Assembly: GCA_036971615.1 (NCBI GenBank) | Contig: JAYKKR010000001.1 | Location: 2,914,001-2,978,000, forward strand | Direction: 5' to 3' | DNA from: Amyloporia xantha | Lineage: Eukaryota > Basidiomycota > Agaricomycetes > Polyporales > Adustoporiaceae | DNA length: 64,000 nucleotides | Part shown: positions 24,057 through 35,459 of the stretch, one piece after another | How the letters are laid out: each line of letters begins with the position of its first letter | Numbering within the stretch: the first letter of the stretch is position 1 | Notes under the pieces: generated by a model | Told to the model about the DNA's origin: nothing | Database searches by the model: none | The model's input: only the letters and a program-made list of their open reading frames with translations | Translations under genes and position numbers: made by a program

Positions 24057-24525
24057 TGCACGGTGACTCTTCTTCTGCTGTTGATATGCTTTGATCACCC
24101 CGCACCAGTAGGATTGTGGGTAATGATGTGCTGCTTCTGTCCGTCTTGGTGACGGTTATCACGCTGCTGTCATTATTTATATGGTTTCCCATACGACCAA
24201 ATTGTAGCATTGGTACATAGAGCTGTATCGTGATTAGCAACTACTGCAATCTATGCAACTTGACGTCGGACTCGGGGACAGACGGTGTGATGCCGGGCGT
24301 GAGACGGTCTGCAGGCGTCACTCGCGTAGCTACCACTGCCTCAGCCACCGGGGTTACAACTAGACCTCAACTGCCTCTTCTTCTAACCACCACATATACA
24401 TCTCGCTCACACCTTCCGCCTGGCTGTGTCCAGGTCAGTGGCGGTTTCTGGCTGGCGGCTTTGGCAATCTCGCAGGGATTTAGCTCGCGTCCTTGACGAC
24501 TTCAAGTCAAATTACTTCCGCAGCT
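24057..24525. promoter_or_regulatory. Intergenic region, promoter of the CNH-GYF gene
   Basis: This 469-bp tandem-orientation spacer has pyrimidine-rich tracts near 24370-24430, common upstream of fungal starts. No other feature is visible. Confidence 0.4.
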
Positions 24526-27500
24526 ATGTCCCCGCATCCTGCTGGTCTCTCTTCGGACAGTATCGATGTCAACCTCGCGTCCTCGAGTTCTCCACCGTCT
24601 TTACCATTTGATCAATGGAGCGACACGCATGAAACCGCAGACACTGATGATGAGAGGGACATCCAGGAGGTGGTTCCTCATCCCGAAGATCTGTCCGTCG
24701 GGACGGACAAGGTCACGACTCAAGACAAACCGCTCGAGATTCAGGCACCTTCACCCACCAACCTCAGTCCCAACGTGCCAGAACATGCCTCAGATGCAGA
24801 CGCTGCGAGTGTACATAGCATGCCCGTTGTTCAGGTCACTGAGCCCACCAGTCCAGTGCCGATGTCAGCCCAGAGTAACTCGTCGGGATTTTCTGCAACC
24901 CCTCGCCCGTCGTTGGTTCCCCCAGCGCCCTCTCCTCATCATAGGCGGATCCAGCATCGTGTAACGCAGGAGGTGAGCGTTCATGCATCGTTTACTCTTG
25001 CAATTACTGACAACACTAGACCCGAGCTTCGAATCGACTGTCGGGATTTTTCTCTTCCCTCATTCATCGTCGCGATGTTGTTCATCCGACCACTCCTGAG
25101 TCGAGTACTCCAACTTCCCCCCTTGTCAACTCGTCTTCGCGAGGGTCGTCGCCTGCGCCTTCTCGTCCGTCTACTCCGCCACCTCGACTCTCCCCGCCTT
25201 CTCTCAATGATTTAGGACTCACACTGTCCTCGCTCACTGCCCACATCTCGTCCTCCCATGCAAACGGGCCTCCTGCGAGCGGAGCCTTTCTCAAGCCACA
25301 CTACCTCCTCCTGTGTCACGCGCAGGGTTTGGACGTCTTGCCACTTGTGTCGCCGCCTGCACCCCAGCCATATGCACTCATCAGAAGAGTGGCCTTCAAG
25401 AGCGTTGTTGTGATGGAACACCGCGGCGTACTGGTTGCAATAGCAGGGAGGAGGAACGGTGTGCGAGTATATGCGTTGGACGATATCAAACGAGCCGTAG
25501 AATGGAGGATTGAAGCCGAGGTGAGGAGGGAGCAGGAACGTGCACGCAGGGAAGAGGCGAAGCGAGGGCCTGGACACTCGGCGAGCGCAACTTTGTTTCA
25601 ATCCGAGAGGAGAGGATCAGTTGAAAAGATGCGAGAGAAGCTGCCCCTTAGTACTGCTGGTGTCGTGACGAAGGGTAAGTCAGCACGCAGGTCTTCAATC
25701 TCCGTAGCGACTCCTGGACCTCCTCGCACGCCGACCATGAAGAGACCAAAGACAGCGGAAGGTGCTCCGCAATCACCGTCTACGCCAACGCCTATGGGAC
25801 CGCCTCCAGCATACACAAGCAGTGTGACACCCCCTCGAGGACTCGAACACGCTACATTTACCCTTGCTCAAACACGTTCTCGAGCGACATCGCTCAGCGA
25901 TGTGCTCTCAGGTACGCTGAGCAGAAGACACACGGCCGACTTCCATGTCGAGCATGGTGACGAACACGGAGACGACTCAAAGGCCGACTGGGCGTCGAGT
26001 GATGATGAAGCGATCAACGTTGTTGCGGCTCCCAGTGGCAGTCAAGCATTGGATGAACGGACTAGTTCTATGGTCGCCGTGGGATCCCCTGGTGCCGTCG
26101 GGGATCCCAATGCTCGTATAGACATGAACCGCTCGCAGACTGCTCCTTCCTTACATCGACGAAACCGACCTGCCAACCTAGACTTGTCTTTGACAAGAAC
26201 AAACTCTAGGACAAGCGTGTCGGCCAATCCGCCACCGTCTCCCACTCCCACTCTGCTTACACTGAGGCAGGCGCTATCACTCCCTTCTCAGAGTAACAGG
26301 ACTTTGTCATCCATGGGCTCTCTTGGCACCGGGGCTCAGGACGCAGATGGGGACGGAGACGAGGAGGACGATGTCGATCCTGATCCATCTTCGCCTACGA
26401 CGCCAACCCGAGAACGCATTTCTCTGGCTGAGGCGCTTATGGAGAGTCGCTTACCAGACCTTCCCCCAGCCGGTACACGTCGTGAACAGACGCCGATTCT
26501 TATTGCGACGGCAGGACAGGACGATATTCAGGCTAGCCCACGTACATCTGAGTCTGGCACCGTTCATACGAGGCGGAGTACAGGTGATCAATCAAACAGG
26601 CGGCGCAGAAGGTGGTCTGTTTTGGACGGGATTTTCACTCATTCACCTTCCAATTCCAATTCATCCATCATGCCTTTGCAGGAGGACTTTGTCCTTGGCT
26701 CAGTTGCTTCGTCGACCGAAAGTCACACATCCGAGATGCGAGAACGTACGGAGAGTCGTATGACGCGTTCACCGTCAGACTTGTCTCGTTCACATTCAAC
26801 GCGCATAACACCATCAGATTCTGGTGGGACCGTTCGACCCGAAACATCTAGGAGGCCATCAACGTCTCCTGGACATGCTGGACCAAGTCCGCATGCATCA
26901 AGGGACCGTGCTGCTACTATCGGCAACGCACCTCCACTTCCTTCCGTTACTCCAAGTAACAGTACCACGTCTCGTTTCATTCCTCGTATCATCACGAATG
27001 CGTTTCAATCTCGACGTTCAGATGACGTGCCTGCATTCCCTAGAGCAGGGGATGGAGACGCAAAGCGGGCGAATGCTCTGCCACCGCCGCCGCCAGCACC
27101 AGCACCTAAGCTAGAATATGCCAAACTACCCGGTACCAAAGGCGCAGTGCTCATCAAGTCTGTGGAAACTGCCCGAAAGAGGTATGTTTTTATAATGCTG
27201 ATTGATGTGACAAGTCTCATATAGACGTCCATCCCACAGTTTTCTCGCGATTCTGTGTGGGGAAACTGGCGAGAAGGTAGAACTCTTTGCTGGCACATAC
27301 CGAACTGCTCTCCAGCTGTCTCGAACATTCATTCTTCCTGACTCGCCACGCTCGCTAGAGCTACAGTTGCAGGGTGACGACCTGGTCGAAGTCTTCTTAG
27401 TGTTTACGCAAAATGTCTTTGGTCTCGAACCGGCGACTGTGCGTGTGCGTGAGGTCAGGATTGGACGTGCTGAGCGTAGAGCTGCTCGGCGCCGGGCTCG

Positions 27501-28903
27501 TGGCAACAGGTCCGATCAGCCAGGGGAGGCAGATGAGAACGGTGCTGGTGCTGGGGAAGACGATACAGCGGTCAATGTCACAGTCTTGTCACCAACGTCA
27601 CCAACCGCTGCAGAAGACGGTACGGCAAACGAGGTTACGGTACCCCCTCAACTGGCGAACGCCTCGCAGACTCAGCTCGACAGCGTCAGTATGACTGCTA
27701 ATTCGACCGAGGAGCTCCTCACCCTCGCTGTTGCTCAAAACAGTCCCTATACCACCTTCCAACAGCTGACCTTTGCTCCCAACTTCCCGTTGGCAGCCAT
27801 CGCGGACGAGTATATAATACCCCCGACGTATGCTTCGTTCCTGGAGTATAGGTCATCTTACGAACCAGAAGTCAACGGAGATACCAACGTAGATCTGTCC
27901 CAAGTACAGTTTTCTCCCCCTGGTCTACCTGTACCCACCCCAGGCCCGCCATCAAGATGGTTTTATCGGGATCCAAAAGGTGTAATCCATGGTCAGTACA
28001 ATCATAGCGTATCGCTTGTTCTGTTCTCACCGCGTTCTAGGCCCCTGGAAAGCGACTCTTATGCAGGCGTGGTACAGGGATGGCCTGCTTCCTCCTGACC
28101 TACCTGTTAGGAGGGAAGAGGATTCGGATTACACCCTCCTGAAGCATTTGCGACTTCAGTGCATCGACCCGACGCACCCTTTTCGAAGTACACCCCCTCT
28201 TCCCCCGTCTCCGTCTCCGCCGTTGCCCGGACCGGATGCTTCGAAACCACTTCTCTGTCCGATTTCTCTGCTCAGCCAACCGAGACATTTTGGGCCGCCA
28301 GCGCTTTTCTACTCGTCTCGAGGTGGGCACAGTACGACCATTGTCGATGCTCGCGGTAGGTCGGTGCTCAAGGGGCGCTTCCTATGGAGTTCAGATGAAG
28401 ATGAATACCCTGCACCTACCGTCAGACTCGGTGACGTCAAGCGGCTAGAGGCATTTGATGTGGAAGACCGTGCAGTCCTTGTGGCTATGCGCCAGGGCGG
28501 CCTAGAGGTTGTTGACTTCGGCGATGCTCTACTTCGACCCGCTGATCACTCACGTACCGTCTATCCCCACTTCCAACCTCCACCCTCGAGCGTGAGCAGG
28601 CGCGGGCCTTATGTGTGGAGAATCGGCACACCATTGACACCTCATCCTCCGGTATCCTCTTTACCATCTATTTCAAGTTCCGTACCAACCAAGTCCACGG
28701 GACACCGGAAGAAGACGAGCACGGGTCCAACTAAATCGCCTCGATCGGACTACGCACTCTCAAGTGAGACCGACTCAGATCGGATGCAAGATGAGGTCCT
28801 ATTTCTCGGTAGGAAGGATGATGAAATCTATCTTTGCGAAAGAAGGATAACGTCTTTCCGGATACTGAGGCTGTCCCTTAGTGATACCGTCTCCTCGACA
28901 TGA
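24526..28903 (+). CDS. CNH-like protein with embedded GYF domain
   Basis: A large protein of about 1,400 residues in at least four exons (24526-24972, about 25020-27182, 27226-27990, 28041-28903). After a disordered N-terminus, a citron-homology-like propeller segment begins FLKPHYLLLCHAQGLDVLP and continues VVVMEHRGVLVAIAGRRNGV with YALDDIKRAVEWRIEAEV. A roughly 500-residue Ser/Pro/Thr-rich insertion follows. Propeller-like strands resume (HSFLAILCGETGEKVELFAG, VFLVFTQNVFGLEPATVRVR). A GYF domain is then clear: RWFYRDPKGVIHGPW, LMQAWYRDGLLPPDLPVRR. Further strands (STTIVDARGRSVLKGRFLWS) end the protein. GYF domains bind proline-rich ligands, and CNH regions mediate protein contacts in signalling and vesicle-tethering proteins. 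The intron inside GVIHG|PW is phase 1 and exact. The combined role is not known to me. Confidence 0.8.
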
Positions 28904-29164
28904 CTGTCATGACCTCATGTGAAACCTGCTCTATACCTCTGGTAGCCAGAGACGTTCCTGGGATTCCACTCACGTTCGTAATAGCTATGATCGCATTCTT
29001 TCCGCTTTGTTGCAGTGTTCCGTCACGATCGTGGACGTTTCGAGCAGCATTAATTTTATTCAATGTGAACTCACTCATTTCATGCCAATACCAGAGAATG
29101 TAATTGTCACAAATGCTAGATACCTAAGATTTCCGCACATACATGAAGCGTTATTGATATCCTC

Positions 29165-30912
29165 CTAATTGTGACTGCTTTCGCCGGCCTTCACCTGCTT
29201 TGCGTGCTGTACCCATCTATCAACCTTCTCCTTCTCAACATCAATACCATGTTCCGCATGCATATGGCGCCGGAAGTCGTACGCTCGGCTGAATACATAC
29301 TGGCATTGACTTTTACTGGTGTTGTAGTCGTCTGGCTTGTTTATGGCTTCGTCGATGAGCGACGGTGGCAGATGAGGAAAGAGGCATTGTAAAGTTTTCG
29401 AAGTGCTAAGTTGCGCTTGCGCACGGGTTGCGTATGCACTCCCAGTGATGAGGCCAATGTCAAAGACTGGCTGGACCTCAGCTTCCCCTCCGGTGTGACC
29501 ATTGTCAGAATCATCAGTGCCTTCGGATTCGGAGCTTGAGGGTATCTCTGACTGATGGACTTTAGCAGTATGTCGCTGCAGTAGGTGTTTGTAGCCAAAG
29601 GCCTGTCGACAGTCCGACTGAGGACACACAAAATCCCGGCGGCCTTGATGAGTGACCTTATGATGCGTGGCTAACGCTTTTTTCTGGGACAAGAGGGATT
29701 GATGAGTGTAGTGGATATGGAAAAAATATAGTAGAACTTACAGATTTGAAGTCTTTGTCACATCCGACCTCTTCACAGACCCAATCTCGACCGACCTCGC
29801 CGCCCCTTCGACGCTTGTGTGGCTGCCTCTGTTCTTCATCGGCGGAGCCAGCAACCGCATTATCCAGCTCCGCCTCTAGGTCACGCTCAGCATGTATTTT
29901 CAAATGTGCCCGTAATCCCTTCTGCGCCGTAAAGGTCTTCCCATGGCAGGACGCATGCGGACATGTTGGCGGGTGCACAGTACGCATGTGGTGCTGGAGA
30001 GCAGACCATGTCGAGAAGTAGGTAGATGTAGCGCCCGGTGGAGGTAGACATGCGCGGTGGACACATGTATAACGCTGGCCTGCAAGGCGTTCTGTGAGGA
30101 TGAGAACAGATGATGGCAATTAAGCGTGAAATCTGACCGTCGTGGGTCTTCACATGTGCACGTAGCTTTTGATTGGTCGTGAACGATTTAGCGCACCCAG
30201 CATGCTCGCATGGGTACGGCTTGGTACCTGGAGGTGCATGCGCCGTGCAAATATGGGCTCGCAATTGATGATTTTTGGCGAAAGAGGCATCACATAAGGA
30301 TTCGCTGCACTACGCTCACGGACGTCAGAGGTTTTGGTGAATATAACTGTATTGGCTGATTAGGGCACACCTTGAACGGCTTTTCTCCCCTGTGTAGCTT
30401 CTCGTGGACATGCAGGTGTTGGGTGGTCCAAAAGCGTTTTCCACAGTCGGGTTCCTCGCAAACGAATGGTTTGGCAGACTCCGGTAGATGCGTCCGCGTA
30501 TGTGCCTGCAAATGGCAATCTCGGAAGTATGCCTTCTGACAGGTAGGACAAACAAATGGCCGCTAGGGTTCGAAGGTCCTCTTAGAATGAAATATTCTGT
30601 TGAAGGCAATATAGCAACGCTTACATCTCCTGTGTGTGACCTCTGGTGCTCTGCTAGCCGTGAGGGCTTAGAATAGGCTTTACTACACCCTTCATGAGAG
30701 CATTTGTATGATATTTTCTTTATGCGCGCCTCCCTTAGCGTAGCGTTTGAAGGAGCATCGGACACAGCAGCATCGGCCTCGTACTCAGACTCGGTATGGG
30801 ATTGGTCGTAGCTGGGCGATGGTGACGAAGATATTCGGAGAATCAGCGACTCATTCGCCCTCTTACGTTTCCGAAGAACCATTGTCGTGGTAGGGAGCGC
30901 ATAGTCGGCCAT
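29165..30912 (-). CDS. TFIIIA: Transcription factor IIIA, C2H2 zinc-finger protein
   Basis: A chain of C2H2 fingers with TFIIIA spacing starts at MADYALPTTTMVLRKRKRAN (30912). Fingers in order include YKCSHEGCSKAYSKPSRLAE, RPFVCPTCQKAYFRDCHLQA, FVCEEPDCGKRFWTTQHLHV, CSESLCDASFAKNHQLRAHI, YPCEHAGCAKSFTTNQKLRA, YTCVHRACLPPPGATST, WVCEEVGCDKDFKS, FVCPQSDCRQAFGYKHLLQR and a last one near the C-terminus (SQCQYVFSRAYDFRRHMHAE). That gives about nine to ten fingers, as in TFIIIA. TFIIIA binds the internal control region of 5S rRNA genes and recruits Pol III. A basic, Ser-rich N-terminus and an acidic linker before the last finger are typical of fungal forms. Clear introns include the one ending before CSESLCD, which matches phase exactly. 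Confidence 0.88.
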
Positions 30913-31551
30913 ATTTAATCGAATCTTTTTCAAAGCTGTAGGGAGTATGAGAAGAGGACAAGCTGATAAGCGCCCGTCATTCACTGGTACATCACATGAC
31001 ACGCGTCTCACTGAGCAGTGCTAGTGAGCGCTTGAGCACTCAGCGCTTCAGATCTTCAGAGCTCTCAGCTTGCCATCGTTCCCAGTGAAGGCTCAGTGTA
31101 CAGTGCATCCTATGGTCACATAAGGGTAATGCATCTCGAATACCTGTTCAAATCCGAAAGCCTTGGGATGTGTTATAAGCTTGGATACTCCATGCTTGTC
31201 CACCATGCAGGTGTAAACGTCCAGCAGTAAGTCCGCTACACATACGACTGCAAAGTGACATTGGGAAGACATGACTGCCCCCCCACATCTAGACTGCGCA
31301 GCTGTCTTGGAATCTAGTTGAGACCGCAATGTCAGCTCGACTTGTAATGTGTCAGCCCACCTGGCTATAGTCTGTCCTCGGCAACGTCGAGTCCCCCGCC
31401 CTTCCTGAGTTACCCTTTGTCTTTTCATCTGAACAAGCTGGGCTTGATAAAATCTGCGCAGCTTCTGGCGAGCCACGCTTTATTCTCGTACTCTACCATC
31501 AGCCTGTCACGGTCATACTTGTCTCGATCATTCATACGAGACTAGCTAGCC
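30913..31551. promoter_or_regulatory. Divergent intergenic region (TFIIIA / alginate-lyase-like)
   Basis: This 639-bp stretch between divergent starts has a patch at 31010-31060 that repeats short GAGCACT/CAGCGCT-like words. A minus-strand frame at 31093-31476 lacks family signal. No CRE palindrome or TATA is obvious. Confidence 0.4.
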
Positions 31552-33900
31552 ATGAGAGCGACGTCTTTTGCAGACCGGCTGATCGTGTACGTGCTGCTGT
31601 CAGCCGCATCATCTTTAGTCCTTGGTGAGTACACCATCAACTACCCTATATTGACCAGCCTGATACTGGAAAAACTCAGCCGATTCGAACGACTGGGTGA
31701 ACGTGAACTACGTCCTCAAACAGACAGGTGGAAGCGCTTCCAGTGATACTTCTACTGCGCGGCAGGGTATTATTAGCAGTGCTGGAAGCTCTGCGAAGTC
31801 GGGGCCATGGAGTATGTCAACATTTTATAGCGCATTTGATCAATGTTGATACTATTCCTGCATGAAAGCTGTCGTTGACAAAGGCAGTGTCCTTCCTCCA
31901 AGTGGCGATCCCCGGGATTACTTGAGTTGGGCACCGTAGTATGTATTTTGACTCCTCCAAATTGCGCACGAAGCTGACGCTGGTATGCGCCGCGCAGCCA
32001 CTGGCCCCAGTGTAACTGGTGCACCAAAGGAACGACACACCTATCGAATCCTGGGTCTGATGACGGCGACTCTGGAGATGACCCCGCCGATCCTGGTGAT
32101 GATTCTGACGGTTCGGACGACTCAGGCTCATACGAGGATGGCGGGTCAGATGACAGCGATGAAACTCTCATCGTGATTCGGGATCACAGCTCTGCGTTTT
32201 CCAAGCGCAGAAGGGGCGTCTTTGGGCCTCATCGTCGGTTAAGTAAAGTTCGGCGGACGGCGCTACAACAAGGTATTCGCGCCCGCGGAGTCGTCCAGGA
32301 TACGGTACCACCCAGCCCCACTGCCGAGGATAGCGGTGCCTCATCCTCTGCGGATATTGTCCGACGTGACCTGCCCACTAGCGACATGCTGACTGTACCT
32401 ACGGCTACTCCCACTCTGAATGTGCCTCAATCTGTGCTCAGTAGTGGCGGGTCGTCAAGTTCGATTGGAACTGTGGCCGGCACACCTGCGCCCGCCCAAG
32501 CACCCGCCAAGACACAGGCGGCAGGTCAAAGCTCGTGCACGCCTTCACCGACAAAGTCTCTAGCACCAAGCGCAAGTATGTTTCTGCCTATACGTTATCG
32601 AGGGTGTTCACTGACTTGCGGAAATAGCTTGGACTACTTGCCCTTACGAAGTCGAGGATGGTAAGGTGAATCCCGACGTGCGCACTCTGCCAGACTCTCC
32701 TGCCGCCGTCAGCGTGACGCAATCGGTTCTGTACAACAGCTTGGCCTACGCCATGCAGAAAACGAGTGCATTCTCCCAAAACGCCGCTTCATTCATCGAC
32801 GCGTTCTTCCTATCGTCAACATCTGGCATGCACCCTAATATGAATTTCGGTCAGATGGTGCGAGGACCAGGAAAAGACTTTCAGGTAGGCACGTTCACGG
32901 GGGTTCTTGACTTGAGGGGCTTGGTCAAGGTGGTCAACGGCATACAACTGCTCAAGGCGTCTGGAAGTCCTGATTGGAGCTCTGCCCGAGACCAGGCTAT
33001 GACAACCTGGATGAATCAATACGTGACATGGCTACAGACTAGCGACCTCGGCAAGCAGGTCGCATCGAAGGCAAAGCACGTCCCTCGAAGCCTTGACATC
33101 TTATGCAAATTAGCTGACCTGCTAATGTAGCAACCATTACACCTTCTATATCAATCAAATGGCCGCAGCAAAGATCTTCTTGGGGGATACGAAAGGCGCT
33201 ACTTCTGCTCTTCAGAGTTACTTCTCGAACCAGTATATGGATCAGGTTGCGGCATCAGGAGAACAGCCATTCGAAGCTGTCAGGACCAGGCCTTATCACT
33301 ACCGGTGCTTCAACCTGGAAGCAATGATCGTAAGTATGGATGATTGCGTAGCCAGCATGTAACTGACATTACTACCGTCAGACAAACGCCAAAATGGGTG
33401 ATCAGCTTGGTCTCAACCTCTGGAGTGCGAAGTCTAAATACGGTGCGACTATCCAGACGGCCCTCGATTACACCATGGGGCTTGATCCGAAGGAGGAGGA
33501 CGTCTCTGATATCTTCCCTCATGTCGCTGCGGTGGCAGCGGCGTACGGAGACCCTAAGGGGAAGTACGCAGCGTTCTTGCAGAAGCAGGTTAGCACCTAC
33601 AAGAGCATGCCTTTCTGGTTCTACGACCAGACAAGCGCCCTCCCGAATTCGCCTGCCGCGCACTCCACGCAGAAGCGAGACAAGCTCGAGGAAGCGTTGT
33701 CGGACGTGGCCTCAACGGAGGGTGGGATACTGGATGCCGTTTATGATGCTGCACAGATTCCCTTCGAATGTCCCTCCGTGTTCGCTACAACCCCGGAGGT
33801 GGAGGTGGACGATGGGATATATGTGACCTGCGACGAGCTGAAGCCGTTCTACGAGATCCCTATTCCTCTCGATACGAATGCCACTGCGCTTGCCATGTAA
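31552..33900 (+). CDS. Secreted alginate-lyase-fold protein
   Basis: A signal peptide (LIVYVLLSAASSLVLG) is encoded in exon 1 (31552-31624). Exon 2 (from 31680) gives ADSNDWVNVNYVLKQTGG. Later exons give VVDKGSVLPPSGDPRDYLSW, AP-YHWPQCNWC and, after an inserted linker, CPYEVEDGKVNPDVRTLPD. The catalytic-fold part is helical: NMNFGQMVRGPG, NHYTFYINQMAAAKIFLGDT and EAVRTRPYHYRCFNLEAMI. These match the alginate lyase (PF05426, PL5-related) family that basidiomycetes carry in many copies. The Asn-His and Tyr/Arg residues correspond to the family's active-site region. The natural substrate in fungi is not established. The linker between the two conserved parts is about 190 residues, rich in Asp, Ser, Pro, unusually long. 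The N-terminal exon splices (31624/31680 and TGG-A|CT) agree with homologous sequence. Confidence 0.85.
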
Positions 33901-34096
33901 TAACGTAGTTGAATACGTATCGGTGCTTGCTCGGCTTGGTGGGACAGATGAGTCGTCTGCCGCATGGACGAATCTGGCAGCACAGCAAACACGCGATAAA
34001 CAACAGAGACGCCACCGTGACGCCCGCGGCGCGGTTCCTCAGCTACACCATCATCTCCCAGGCTCTTCATTGCCTCCCCCCACAATTCATACTGAC

Positions 34097-35217
34097 ATGG
34101 CCGACGGCGCATCGGGTTCAGCTGAGAGGTCTGTCCAGGTTAAGCTTGTCTTGCTAGGTGAGTTATCTCCTTCGCTTTGTGCATGCTAGCCATCCGATAC
34201 TTCCGCGTGGTTCCATATCTGGCTGCGGGGTAGACGTCCTTGTCGTCTATTCAACGCTATCTAGCCTACTCAACGCTAGCTGTGAAGTTGATATTGCTGA
34301 GAGTGGTACTGACCCTGATCAATTACTATAGGCGAGGCGGCTGTTGGAAAGTCGTCCGTAGTGTTGCGATTTGTGAGCATTGTTTCCGTATCTCATTTTG
34401 TGCCTGAGCTAAACAACTTCAAAAGGTTTCCAACGAATTCCAAGCCAACAAGGAGCCGACAATCGGCGCCGCATTCTTGACTCAGAAATGTCGTCTCGAG
34501 GATCGTGTGTTGCGATATGAAATATGGGATACCGCCGGTCAAGAACGCTTCCATTCGCTTGCAGTACGTATTTTAGGATGATACTCAGGTCTTACTCTGA
34601 CAAATCCCCATGTCTCTTAGCCCATGTACTACCGCAATGCTCAAGCTGCGGTGGTAGTTTACGACGTTACGAAGGCATCTAGCCTGGAGAAAGCGAAGAC
34701 ATGGGTGAAGGAGTTGCAACGACAAGCCAACCCGAATATCGTCATCGCGCTTGCCGGAAACAAAGTTGATCTTGTCCAGTCATCACCATCATCTGGTGCC
34801 GCTACTCCTGAATCTGAAGACGAGGCGGATGACGCCACCGCTACTCCCGGAGAGAATGCAGGAGCTGCGAGTGAGCCCGAGAGTTTGAGACAGGTGCCAC
34901 GGGAGGAGGCGGAGGCATACGCGCAGGAGGCTGGCTTGCTCTTCTTCGAGACCAGTGCTAAGACTGGCGACGGTATCGTGGAGATGTTCACCGAGATCGG
35001 TATGTCTTCAAGCTTTCGGCCTCCCCTTATTTGTGAATCACTCGCTGACTCTGGCAATACAACAGCCAAGAAGATCCCGATTGAGCAGATCCTTGCTTCG
35101 TCTCGTGGCGGTACGGGCCGACCTGGAGCTGCTGGAAATCGTGCTGGTGCTGGTCAGGAGGGCGGTGTCAACCTTGACGAGAATGCTGCCAAGGGCAAAG
35201 ATTCTTGCAACTGTTGA
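34097..35217 (+). CDS. RAB5: Rab5-family GTPase (Ypt5/Vps21)
   Basis: Five exons (34097-34157, 34332-34372, 34426-34563, 34621-34999, 35066-35217) sum to 771 nt, 256 residues. The G motifs are complete: P-loop GEAAVGKSS from residue 21, switch I ending [36 protein letters not shown] and ETSAKTG. The FLTQ switch and the Ala-for-Pro loop are Rab5 hallmarks. The C-terminus ends CNC for double geranylgeranylation. Rab5 organises early endosome docking and fusion. Between NKVDL and the G5 box there is an acidic, Ser/Pro-rich insertion of about 40 residues ([18 protein letters not shown]...), which explains the extra length over a usual 205-220 residues. The first intron (174 nt) is long for this window. 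Confidence 0.94.
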
Positions 35218-35459
35218 TCCTACGAACGTACTTCGGATGCACATACGCGACACTCGGCTGTCTTACGACCTTATTTCCGTTACACTATTATCACTATCTC
35301 GTTTCTGTTGTCCTTCCAGTCTGATCTATGTGGCTTTCATTCCGTAGTACATGTATTTGCTTCTATTTTACAGTGGACATCACATTGCACATTTTTGCTA
35401 GAGATAAATATGGGTGGTGAGCCGACGAGCGGTAGAAACACAAGGTACGGATGTACAGT

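Noticed and set aside
23663..24240. Minus-strand frames opposite the end of cyclin H
   Set aside because: They are shadows of the Lys/Glu and Asp runs of cyclin H.
25111..25125. Apparent frameshift at a poly-C run in the CNH-GYF gene
   Set aside because: Recounting gives six C, and after a GTGAGC...CTAG intron the frame reads TPESSTPTSPLVNSSSRG without any shift.
31093..31476. Minus-strand frame of 127 codons between TFIIIA and the alginate-lyase-like gene
   Set aside because: No recognisable motif; the region is better explained as a divergent promoter.
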